Below are positions 4,991-11,505 of a DNA stretch of 11,505 nucleotides, in pieces (position 1 is the stretch's first letter; every line of letters starts with the position of its first letter). Under the pieces are notes generated by a model. That model did no database searches. It was not told where the DNA came from and was given only the letters and a program-made list of their open reading frames with translations. Source of the DNA: an uncultured Bacteroidota bacterium (GTDB lineage Bacteria > Bacteroidota > Bacteroidia > Chitinophagales > Chitinophagaceae); contig CAIWHF010000258.1 in NCBI GenBank assembly GCA_903912405.1, positions 1-11,505 on the forward strand, read 5' to 3'. Made by a program: the position numbers and the translations under genes.

Positions 4991-7588
4991 ATGAGCATCA
5001 ACGTTACTTCAAAAATTAATAGTATTACCCTAATTCTTGCAATGGCTTTAAGTGCTTTTGCAAATGGACAAGTTAGAGATAGCACTCTTCACTTTGTAGA
5101 TTCGATTCAATTACAGATCAAAGATTCATCGCAATTACCGAAACCCAAATTAAAAACACTTAAAGGGGTTGTATTCGACAAAACAATTAATGAACCCGTA
5201 GCATTTGCTACCATATACTTTCCTAAAAGTACGGTTGGTACAGTTGCCGACGAGCAAGGTTATTTTGAATTGAATTTTGAAAAGGTACCTAACGATACCT
5301 TACGAATTCAAGCTATAGGATATAAAACCTTCAATTATTTATGGAGTAAAAACCCAATTGACTCCTTTGCCCATTTTGTAATAGAACAAAGTAACACGAT
5401 GCTTAAAGAAGTAGTAATTAAGGCAGGCGAATCGCCTTCTATACTATTTATGAAAGAGGTTTTTAAACATAAAAACAGCAATGATATTAGTAAGAACAGC
5501 AATTACTCCTACGAATTATACAACAAACTAGAAGCTGATGTTACGGGATTGACAAAAGCACAATTTGAAAAGATTCCTTTTACAAAACCGTTTAGTTTCA
5601 TCTACAATAATCTGGATAGCACTAGCGAACAAGAATCGTTTTTGCCAGTATATTTAATAGAAGCCTTATCGGATTATTACTGCTCCAATAATCCCAAAGG
5701 ACAACGAGAGATTATAAAGGCAAGCTTACAAAGGGGTATCGAAAATGAAAGTATTGCTCAGTTTTTGGGGAGCATGTATCAAAATATTAATTGCTACAAC
5801 AATTTTATAGATGTATTTAATAAAAAATTTATAAGTCCATTAAGTTCGGCAGGACTACTTTTTTATAAATATAGAATTACAGATACACAGTATGTAAAGG
5901 GAGTTCCAGTAATACAAGTACAGTTTAAACCAAAACGAAAAGGAGAAAATTGTTTTTTTGGTTCTTGTTGGATAGTAGATTCCAACTACTCGTTGCAACG
6001 CATCAACTTAAATATACCCGAAGAAGCCAATGTAAATTTTATTGACAAGGTAAGTTTGTATCAAGAGTATAAGATACTAGAAAACAATGCATGGGTTTTG
6101 AACAAAGACAAATTAAGTGCTCATTTTATATTGCCGTATGGTTCAAAATTACCGGGATTTATTGGTCGTAAAACCAGTTCATATAAAAACATTCACGTAA
6201 ATGAGGCATTTATTTTAGACTCCATCAACCGTGTTGCTCAGCAAAAAGAGCTGAGCATAGTAGCTGGAGCGAAAGACAAAGACAAATTGTATTGGTTAGA
6301 AAACAGACATGATTCCCTTTCACAAAACGAAAAGAATATTTACAAATTCATAGATACGGTACAAACATTACCCGTCTTTAAACTTTATAAACGAGTAATA
6401 CAAGTTGTAACCTTAGGCACATATGATACCAAGTACTTTCAGTTTGGACCTTATTGGTCTATGTATAGTAGAAACAGAATAGAAGGTACTCGATTTCGTT
6501 TCTCTATGGGAACTACTAAAAATTTATTTAAAGATTTATATCTTTTTGGATATGCAGCCTATGGCACCTTAGATCAAAAATGGAAATATAAGGGGAGTGC
6601 TTTGTTTTTACTCAATCGTGCTCCAAGGTCTTATGTATATGCTTCTTACAAGCATGACTTAGACAGGCAAACGGGTAATTATGAAGACGCTACAAGTGAC
6701 TATCTCTTTGGTAATATTATTAGAAAAAGTGGAGTGCCTATAAAATTGGCCTTTTCTGATGAATATCGTTTAGAGTTTTTTAAAGAGCGGTTTAATGGTT
6801 TTTCATTTCACACACAACTAGTCCATAAAAACTTTACACCCTATGCACCATTGCCTTATAATTTCATTTTTGATCAAAACTATAATAACGGCATAAGCTT
6901 ATCCAATACAGAGTTTGGAATTAAATTACGCTATGCCTATAAAGAAAAATTCTTGGAAGGTGATTTTCTAAGAGCAAGCCTTGGTTCAAAATACCCTATT
7001 GTTGAATTAAAAATTGCGGGCGCCATTGGTGGTTTTTTGAAAAGCTCCTATACCTACCAAAAGGCTCAATTGAGCGTATCCGATAATGTGAATATAGCTC
7101 CATTTGGAAATCTATATTATAAAGTATTTACCGGTAAAGTACTCGGCGTGGTTCCTTATCCTTTATTAGAAGTGCATCCGGGTAATGATTTTCATTACTA
7201 TAATAGAAACGATTTTAACATGATGTATCGATACGAATTTTTAAGTGATCGATATGCTGGGTGCATGATTGAGCATACGATAGGGAATGGTCTTTTTAAT
7301 TATATTCCAGTTGTTAAGAAATTCAAATTACGACAGTTTTGGAATCTAAAAGCCTTGTATGGTAATTTGAGTAAGGAAAATTACGATTTAAATAACCCTA
7401 GTATCAGTAGTTATAATTATCCGTTCAGAACCTTATCTAATATACCTTATATTGAATTGGGAACGGGCATTGAAAATATTCTTCAAGTGTTTCGACTTGA
7501 TTTTGTTTGGCGCTTAAGTCCAACAAATATTGTAGAAAGTATACCAAGAAATTTTGGCGTATTTGGTAGTGTAAAATTCGAGTTCTAA
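4991..7588 (+). CDS. DUF5686 outer-membrane protein with carboxypeptidase-regulatory-like domain
   Basis: The protein has 865 residues. It starts with a signal peptide (1-26, core ITLILAMALSAFA before NGQ). A carboxypeptidase-D-regulatory-like beta-sandwich follows at about 55-135: LKGVVFDKTINEPVAFATIYF, then an xGTVADEQGYFELNF turn, ending in IQAIGYKTF. The rest is the DUF5686 region, beginning around the MKEVFKHK segment and ending in a C-terminal barrel that closes with GVFGSVKFEF, a terminal Phe typical of outer-membrane barrels. The family resembles the TonB-dependent SusC proteins in its N-terminal domain but lacks a plug; its function is unknown. Start choice: in-frame ATGs lie at 4976, 4979 and 4991. 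4991 gives the cleanest signal peptide and lies outside the leader hairpin. A longer open frame reaches back over the YkgJ gene but is not coding there. The 3' end overlaps bcp by 4 bp. Confidence 0.88.
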   Translation: MSINVTSKINSITLILAMALSAFANGQVRDSTLHFVDSIQLQIKDSSQLPKPKLKTLKGVVFDKTINEPVAFATIYFPKSTVGTVADEQGYFELNFEKVPNDTLRIQAIGYKTFNYLWSKNPIDSFAHFVIEQSNTMLKEVVIKAGESPSILFMKEVFKHKNSNDISKNSNYSYELYNKLEADVTGLTKAQFEKIPFTKPFSFIYNNLDSTSEQESFLPVYLIEALSDYYCSNNPKGQREIIKASLQRGIENESIAQFLGSMYQNINCYNNFIDVFNKKFISPLSSAGLLFYKYRITDTQYVKGVPVIQVQFKPKRKGENCFFGSCWIVDSNYSLQRINLNIPEEANVNFIDKVSLYQEYKILENNAWVLNKDKLSAHFILPYGSKLPGFIGRKTSSYKNIHVNEAFILDSINRVAQQKELSIVAGAKDKDKLYWLENRHDSLSQNEKNIYKFIDTVQTLPVFKLYKRVIQVVTLGTYDTKYFQFGPYWSMYSRNRIEGTRFRFSMGTTKNLFKDLYLFGYAAYGTLDQKWKYKGSALFLLNRAPRSYVYASYKHDLDRQTGNYEDATSDYLFGNIIRKSGVPIKLAFSDEYRLEFFKERFNGFSFHTQLVHKNFTPYAPLPYNFIFDQNYNNGISLSNTEFGIKLRYAYKEKFLEGDFLRASLGSKYPIVELKIAGAIGGFLKSSYTYQKAQLSVSDNVNIAPFGNLYYKVFTGKVLGVVPYPLLEVHPGNDFHYYNRNDFNMMYRYEFLSDRYAGCMIEHTIGNGLFNYIPVVKKFKLRQFWNLKALYGNLSKENYDLNNPSISSYNYPFRTLSNIPYIELGTGIENILQVFRLDFVWRLSPTNIVESIPRNFGVFGSVKFEF

Positions 7589-8049
7589 GCCATTTCCCAA
7601 ACTGCTAAAATTTGAGCAGCATGGTTTTTGGTTTCAACTTTGTCTATAACATGTTCAATAATTCCTTTTTCATTAATTAGAAAAGTAACACGATTGGTGC
7701 CCATATACGTTCTACCCATAAATTTCTTTTCACCCCACACTTCATAAGCGGTCACAATATCTTTAGACTCATCGGCAACAAGAGGGAAACTCAAATTAAA
7801 CTTAGTTTCAAATTTTTTATGACTTGCTACGGAGTCGGTACTTACACCAATAACAACAATGCCTTTCTTTTTTAGTAAGGCACTATTTTCTTCTAAATTA
7901 CACGCTTGTGCGGTGCATCCTGGTGTATTGTCTTTTGGGTAAAAATACAACGCTACTTTTTCCCCTTTAAAATCGGACAAAGAAATTTTGTTGCCATTCT
8001 GATCTACCCCTTTAATAGCAGGTGCTTTTTTACCAATTTGAATGCTCAT
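7585..8049 (-). CDS. bcp: Thioredoxin-dependent thiol peroxidase (Bcp/PrxQ peroxiredoxin)
   Basis: This 154-residue cytoplasmic peroxiredoxin reduces hydrogen and organic peroxides with electrons from thioredoxin. The active-site stretch FYPKDNTPGCTAQAC contains the peroxidatic C45 and the resolving C50 five residues later, which is the BCP/PrxQ arrangement. STD (71-73) and the RVTFLI strand with IIEHVI (about 120-135) complete the thioredoxin-like fold. Length is normal. Its ATG lies 23 bp after the stop of the M23 peptidase gene on the same strand, so the two are probably co-transcribed. The stop overlaps the convergent DUF5686 stop (7585-7588, CTAA). No terminator separates them. Confidence 0.95.
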   Translation of the reverse strand: MSIQIGKKAPAIKGVDQNGNKISLSDFKGEKVALYFYPKDNTPGCTAQACNLEENSALLKKKGIVVIGVSTDSVASHKKFETKFNLSFPLVADESKDIVTAYEVWGEKKFMGRTYMGTNRVTFLINEKGIIEHVIDKVETKNHAAQILAVWEMA

Positions 8050-8072
8050 GATGTTGTTTTTTAATTAAACAA

Positions 8073-9749
8073 TTATTTGCTAATAAAGTTGAAGGAAAGT
8101 GTTTTTTTATTGCCATTTTCATCTGTTGCAAAAGCTTCTAAAACATGCTTACCGGGTTTACAATGTGCATCCATTTTATAATACCATTCTTTCCCTCTTT
8201 GTTCAAAACAAATCCAATGCTTATCTATTGTGCATTGAAAAGAGGCAATGCTTGTGTACGCATCACGTACTTGAAATCGAAGTTCGTTACTTATTTTACC
8301 CTGCTTTGCCGAAGTCATTAAGGTTATCGCGGGTGCGGTAGTATCTATTAATAGTTGAAAACTTGCTAATTCTTTGGTAGTAACTACAAACCGTTCGTCG
8401 TCTAATACCGCTGCTTTATAAACCGTATCTTGTTGATTGATGCATTGCATAACCACTTTGTTTTGCAAATGAATTGGGACTTCTCGATTAGGCCTTATAG
8501 CTATGTGCATAGCTTTGTGAAGCGGTATAGCCAATTGATTTGTAATCACCTGAGGAGAAAGTCGGGTTCCGGATTTAATTATAGGATTAAATGGAGCATT
8601 GTCATAAACACTATTTTCTGGAATAGTAATAGCTACTGCATCTTTTTCAAAAGCGTAGGCTGTATTTGGGAAAAGGGTATAATTGTTTTTTACAGTATCT
8701 ATTGCAGCAACAACGATAGTGCCCATTATTGTAGTGCTATTAGAAAGTGCATCTATACATTCAATTTTTAATTCATGATGTTCTTTAGGCAACCAATTAA
8801 ATTGCTGATTGGGATGGGTATATAAATGCGTTAAAGCATTGCCAGGCAGGCGAAATAAAAGCTGCACCCAAGACGAACTATTTTTATATAAAGGATAATC
8901 AACAAAAGCATGCATATAGCGTGTAACGTCATATCCAATATCATCTAGGGTAATGGTTTGTATCAGTTGCTGATCGATATAAACCCTGCAGATATAGTAG
9001 GTCAATGTATTGGTGCTGCCTTGCATATAATCATTGATCTCTATGCCCCATCCGGGATTGGAGGAACTTACATACATGATATTTTTCACCAAATAAGCAG
9101 TCCCACTTTTTTGTAAATCATACGCTTTTCTGGTAGGGTCATAGTTGCTTTTAGATCGATCATACGTACATATACGAATCGGAATCGGGGCAAGCGTATC
9201 TGCTATCGATAGTCCAAACAACATCGGATTTAAAGGATGTTCGCTAAGCGTATTACGTATTTCAAAATGAAGATGCGGCGCTGTAGATGAGCCCGTATTG
9301 CCACTATAGGCAATAAATTGTCCTTGTCTTACTGGAAATTGATCAGGATTTAGAGTTACATCAATATTCCATTTTTTTTGTGCGTATTGTTGTTGTCTGA
9401 CAAATTTCTGGAGGGCCGGTTCAAAATCATTTAAATGCGCATACAGGGTAGTAAAACCATTGGGATGCGTAATATAAATAGCATGACCAAAGCCTACTGC
9501 ATCTAATTTTATTCGTGATACATAACCACTAGCAGCGGCATGAACGGGTAGATTTTCTTTACCCAATGTCTTAATGTCTATACCACTATGAAAATGATTA
9601 GGTCTGCATTCACCAAAATTACCTGCTAAAAAAATAGGAGTAGCAAGTGGATTTGTAAAATAGTTTAAGGGATAGGTGTGTTGTGCATAGGTAACAATGC
9701 CTAATAACATTAAATAAATCAACGCTGCGGTTTTCTGAAATAATTTCAT
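8073..9749 (-). CDS. Secreted M23-family (LytM-type) zinc endopeptidase
   Basis: This 558-residue protein has a signal peptide (1-22, core LIYLMLLGIVTYA before Gln23) and an N-terminal M23 peptidase domain at about 35-185. The zinc ligands are all present: H54 and D58 in HFHSGIDIK and H161 in HLHFEI, with H159 and H105 (YAHL) as the catalytic-site histidines. An active peptidoglycan endopeptidase in the periplasm is therefore expected; M23 enzymes cleave peptide cross-links of murein. A loop insertion (about 112-140, QQ-rich) separates H105 from the HLH motif. The remaining 370 residues are beta-rich, with an Ig-like C-terminal section (ITLMTSAKQGK to KTLSFNF) that I cannot assign to a named domain. 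The gene precedes bcp by 23 bp. Upstream on its strand, TATCTTTA (9761-9754) resembles a -7 box next to the ATG. Confidence 0.9.
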   Translation of the reverse strand: MKLFQKTAALIYLMLLGIVTYAQHTYPLNYFTNPLATPIFLAGNFGECRPNHFHSGIDIKTLGKENLPVHAAASGYVSRIKLDAVGFGHAIYITHPNGFTTLYAHLNDFEPALQKFVRQQQYAQKKWNIDVTLNPDQFPVRQGQFIAYSGNTGSSTAPHLHFEIRNTLSEHPLNPMLFGLSIADTLAPIPIRICTYDRSKSNYDPTRKAYDLQKSGTAYLVKNIMYVSSSNPGWGIEINDYMQGSTNTLTYYICRVYIDQQLIQTITLDDIGYDVTRYMHAFVDYPLYKNSSSWVQLLFRLPGNALTHLYTHPNQQFNWLPKEHHELKIECIDALSNSTTIMGTIVVAAIDTVKNNYTLFPNTAYAFEKDAVAITIPENSVYDNAPFNPIIKSGTRLSPQVITNQLAIPLHKAMHIAIRPNREVPIHLQNKVVMQCINQQDTVYKAAVLDDERFVVTTKELASFQLLIDTTAPAITLMTSAKQGKISNELRFQVRDAYTSIASFQCTIDKHWICFEQRGKEWYYKMDAHCKPGKHVLEAFATDENGNKKTLSFNFISK

Positions 9750-9814
9750 GATTTAAAGATACAGCAGCCATAGAAAATAATCACTTTTTTAAATGCCTTT
9801 TCGTAATGAAATTG

Positions 9815-9822
9815 TATTTTTG
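9815..9822 (+). promoter_or_regulatory. -7 box (TATTTTTG) of the small membrane protein gene
   Basis: TATTTTTG is a perfect TAnnTTTG, predicting a start near 9829 and a 21-nt leader before the ATG at 9850. I see no convincing TTTG at -33. The site lies in the 100-bp divergent region shared with the M23 peptidase gene. Confidence 0.45.
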
Positions 9823-9849
9823 CGAGGCTTATAAAAGACCAATTAGATA

Positions 9850-10125
9850 ATGTTTGGAAAACTAAAAAATAAATGGAAGCTAAGTTCTACTCAATTAGCA
9901 TTAGTGTTTATAACTTTTGCACTGGGTGGAAGTAGCTGCAGTTGGCTAAGCAAACAGATGATAAGTCTTTTTCTTGATACCAAGTCTTTACTTTGGTGGG
10001 TCTTATACTTAATAACAGTTTGCCTCTTATGGCCACTGTGTGTTTTAATAATTAGTATTCCTTTAGGGCAATTTACTTTTTTTAAATCCTACGTTACAAA
10101 GATAGTAAAGCGTTTCCGACCCTAA
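9850..10125 (+). CDS. Small DUF6787-like inner-membrane protein
   Basis: This 91-residue protein has two predicted membrane helices (about 16-35, ALVFITFALGG, and 47-72, WWVLYLITVCLLWPLCVLIIS). Basic ends (KLKNKWK and KIVKRFRP) suggest both termini face the cytoplasm. The pattern of a KxKxKW start, a first helix ending in GGS/GS, and the C-terminal GQFTFFKSY...KRF resembles the small Bacteroidota family DUF6787 (typical end GQFKFFWxFxKKMxKR). Function is unknown. Its stop codon (10123-10125) is directly adjacent to the recO stop (10126-10128), tail to tail, with no spacer. Family assignment is from memory of the pattern and is moderately certain. Confidence 0.75.
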   Translation: MFGKLKNKWKLSSTQLALVFITFALGGSSCSWLSKQMISLFLDTKSLLWWVLYLITVCLLWPLCVLIISIPLGQFTFFKSYVTKIVKRFRP

Positions 10126-10866
10126 TTAATGTAATATACTGTGAATAATAGCTAGTGATTTCATAGTATGCATATGTTCGGTATGTTGTTTCAAAAACAA
10201 CAACATCCAATCTAATACCTCTTTTCTTGTTTGGCTATTTGATTTAACGTGTAATAGCGACTGCATCGATGTACATTGCATAATAGCTGATAATAATATT
10301 ACACCATCTTTTTTTAACACACTAGCATCACCTGTATTATTTGCTGTAAAGGTGGCATCGCTTATACTTATAAAAGGGGTATGCTCAGAATAAACACCTT
10401 GAATAGCATAGCCTAAATAAGCAGCACAAGAAAGCGTAAAATAAATAGGATAATTACCCATCTCATTCGGCGGCGTAGCGTCAAGTGTTTGTAAGAATTG
10501 TTCGGTAAAATCAAATAAGTCTGTTTGTATACTTGCTTCTGGTAATAAGCGAAGTAATAATTCTATAGCATACAAAGCCACCGTATTGGCTACAACTTGC
10601 TCTTGCACTTGTTGATAATAATAGGCAACCCCAAATTCTTTAATAGATTGTAACGACTTATTAGGCTTATGTTCTACAACTACATCCAACTGACTACCTA
10701 TTTGTAACAAACCAGCTCTGTTTGTTTTAGACTTAACACCTACACTTCTTACACCTTTCATCAAGTAGGATTGCACTCCATACATCTCTGTAAAGAGTGT
10801 ACAGATCAAACTTGTCTCTCCATATTTTGTTGTTCGCAAAACAATGGCTTTTGTTTTTTGCTGCAT
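10126..10866 (-). CDS. recO: DNA repair protein RecO
   Basis: This 246-residue protein is a member of the RecF pathway mediator family. It binds DNA and RecR, displaces SSB and helps load RecA on gapped DNA. The N-terminal OB-fold is recognisable in AIVLRTTKYGETSLICTLFTEMYG (residues 7-30) followed by YLMKGVR. The helical C-terminal domain starts around 85 and includes ELLLRLLPE (102-110), NYPIYFTLSCAAYLGY (138-153) and the terminal RKEVLDWMLLFLKQHTE. The zinc-binding cysteines of some RecO proteins are absent, as is usual in Bacteroidota. The ATG begins immediately after the stop codon of the PorZ-like gene (no intervening base), so the two form an operon and may be translationally coupled. 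Length is normal and the frame intact. Confidence 0.95.
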   Translation of the reverse strand: MQQKTKAIVLRTTKYGETSLICTLFTEMYGVQSYLMKGVRSVGVKSKTNRAGLLQIGSQLDVVVEHKPNKSLQSIKEFGVAYYYQQVQEQVVANTVALYAIELLLRLLPEASIQTDLFDFTEQFLQTLDATPPNEMGNYPIYFTLSCAAYLGYAIQGVYSEHTPFISISDATFTANNTGDASVLKKDGVILLSAIMQCTSMQSLLHVKSNSQTRKEVLDWMLLFLKQHTEHMHTMKSLAIIHSILH

Positions 10867-11505
10867 CTACGGATTGATTATCAATTTTGAAACCATTACC
10901 TCTTGTCCCAATTTATCAGAAGCAAAAATTAAATATACACCGGGAGCGGGTTTGTGACCAGTATAATCTACTCCATTCCAAATGGCTTGTCCGCCAAGTG
11001 CTTTGGTTTTATATACTAATTGACCATTGATATCTGTAAAGCGCACATCAGCATTTTCTAATAAACCTTTTATAGCAATGGTTCCAGAAAAGCTTGCGCT
11101 ACTAATTGGATTAGGGTACACCAATACCTCTTTATAGGTGTCTCCACCTTCCGTGGCTGTACTTTTAAAACTTACCAAACCAAACTCTGTACCAAAATAT
11201 ACATCACCCGTTTTACTATCAATACTAATTGTGTTAATATTATTAGACGGCAAAGGGCTGTTGTCTACTGTAAAGCGTTGAATGATTTTTGTAGCATCTT
11301 CACTAATCAGCCATATACCATTATTAGAACCTACCCATTTTCTATTGGCACCATCAACAGCTATTGCTGTAATATTTTCTCCAGCAAATAAATAGGAGGC
11401 AAATTGATCATACTGCACAATTCGTATTTCTGCTTCACAAGTTCTTGTTATTACATTTCTTGGACAGTTTACAATTCCGATGCCGTTGTCTGTACCTATC
11501 CAAAT
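10867..11505 (-). CDS. PorZ-like propeller protein with T9SS C-terminal sorting domain (C-terminal part)
   Basis: The frame is open to the window edge, so the gene is partial at its 5' end; 212 residues are visible. Beta-propeller repeats of the two-component-regulator type are clear: IWIGTDNGIGIV (1-12), RKWVGSNNGIWLI (55-67) and GDVYFGTEFGLVSF (100-113). A C-terminal type IX secretion sorting domain begins at VLVYPNP (127-133) and ends MVSKLIINP, with the usual LYxTxALGGxxxWNGxDxxGxxxxxGVY-like core. Propeller repeats plus a type A sorting domain, directly upstream of recO, match the PorZ-like proteins of Chitinophagaceae. PorZ acts at the cell surface in the T9SS attachment complex that anchors cargo to anionic lipopolysaccharide. 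An apparent start at 11418 is only an internal GTG. The missing N-terminal blades prevent a firm PorZ call. Confidence 0.8.
   Translation of the reverse strand: MWIGTDNGIGIVNCPRNVITRTCEAEIRIVQYDQFASYLFAGENITAIAVDGANRKWVGSNNGIWLISEDATKIIQRFTVDNSPLPSNNINTISIDSKTGDVYFGTEFGLVSFKSTATEGGDTYKEVLVYPNPISSASFSGTIAIKGLLENADVRFTDINGQLVYKTKALGGQAIWNGVDYTGHKPAPGVYLIFASDKLGQEVMVSKLIINP

Noticed and set aside
6235..6257. Perfect 8-bp inverted repeat TGCTCAGC/GCTGAGCA
   Set aside because: It lies in the middle of the DUF5686 coding sequence without a T-tract on either strand; most likely chance.
8099..8771. Two plus-strand open frames inside the M23 peptidase gene
   Set aside because: They are antisense shadows of the peptidase's C-terminal coding region and carry no motifs.
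11416..11418. GTG as start of a 183-residue protein
   Set aside because: The frame continues upstream to the window edge with a clear propeller repeat (IWIGTDNGIG), so this GTG is an internal Val codon.
1..11505. CRISPR array, insertion sequence, integrase, toxin-antitoxin or phage-defence genes
   Set aside because: No regularly spaced repeats, transposase motifs or defence-type domains were seen on either strand.

Overview
The window comes from a low-GC member of the Bacteroidota, most likely the Chitinophagia/Chitinophagaceae branch. The evidence is a type IX secretion sorting domain on a propeller protein (PorZ-like), a DUF5686 outer-membrane protein with a carboxypeptidase-regulatory-like domain, a DUF6787-type small membrane protein, signal peptides ending in Gln or just before it, almost no Shine-Dalgarno sequences, and several upstream sites of the Bacteroidota type (TTTG, about 20 bp, TAnnTTTG). 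No phage, IS, CRISPR, rRNA or tRNA was found. This looks like ordinary chromosomal core sequence with one AT-rich orphan patch at the left end.

Layout. 1-259 holds no convincing gene but has a strong 13-bp hairpin at 214-242. 260-880 (+) is an unrecognised secreted, probably beta-barrel protein. 881-1141 is noncoding but structured: a weak terminator, a sigma-54-like promoter, and about 110 nt ending in a good intrinsic terminator, which together look like a small RNA or leader gene. 1142-2155 (+) is a dipeptide epimerase of the enolase superfamily. 2152-2298 (-) is a 48-residue Cys-rich lipoprotein gene that is easily missed. 2335-3390 (+) is a GT-B glycosyltransferase whose true N-terminus has no ATG/GTG/TTG. 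3448-4347 (+) is an EamA transporter. 4357-4863 (-) is a YkgJ-type CxxCxxCC protein. 4991-7588 (+) is the DUF5686 protein. 9749-7585 (-) is a two-gene unit of an M23 endopeptidase followed by Bcp peroxiredoxin. 9850-10125 (+) is a DUF6787-like membrane protein. 11505-10867 (-) is the C-terminal part of a PorZ-like T9SS protein, running off the window edge and abutting recO (10866-10126, -).

The genes do not form one pathway. Envelope functions dominate: murein-peptide epimerisation, a LytM endopeptidase, a glycosyltransferase, the DUF5686 outer-membrane protein and T9SS. The gene order is very compact. Four convergent pairs meet with a gap of 9 bp or less or overlap by 4 bp, with no terminator between them. 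The observations most worth checking are the sigma-54-like promoter plus candidate small RNA at 971-1110, the glycosyltransferase without a canonical start codon, and the small Cys-rich lipoprotein.
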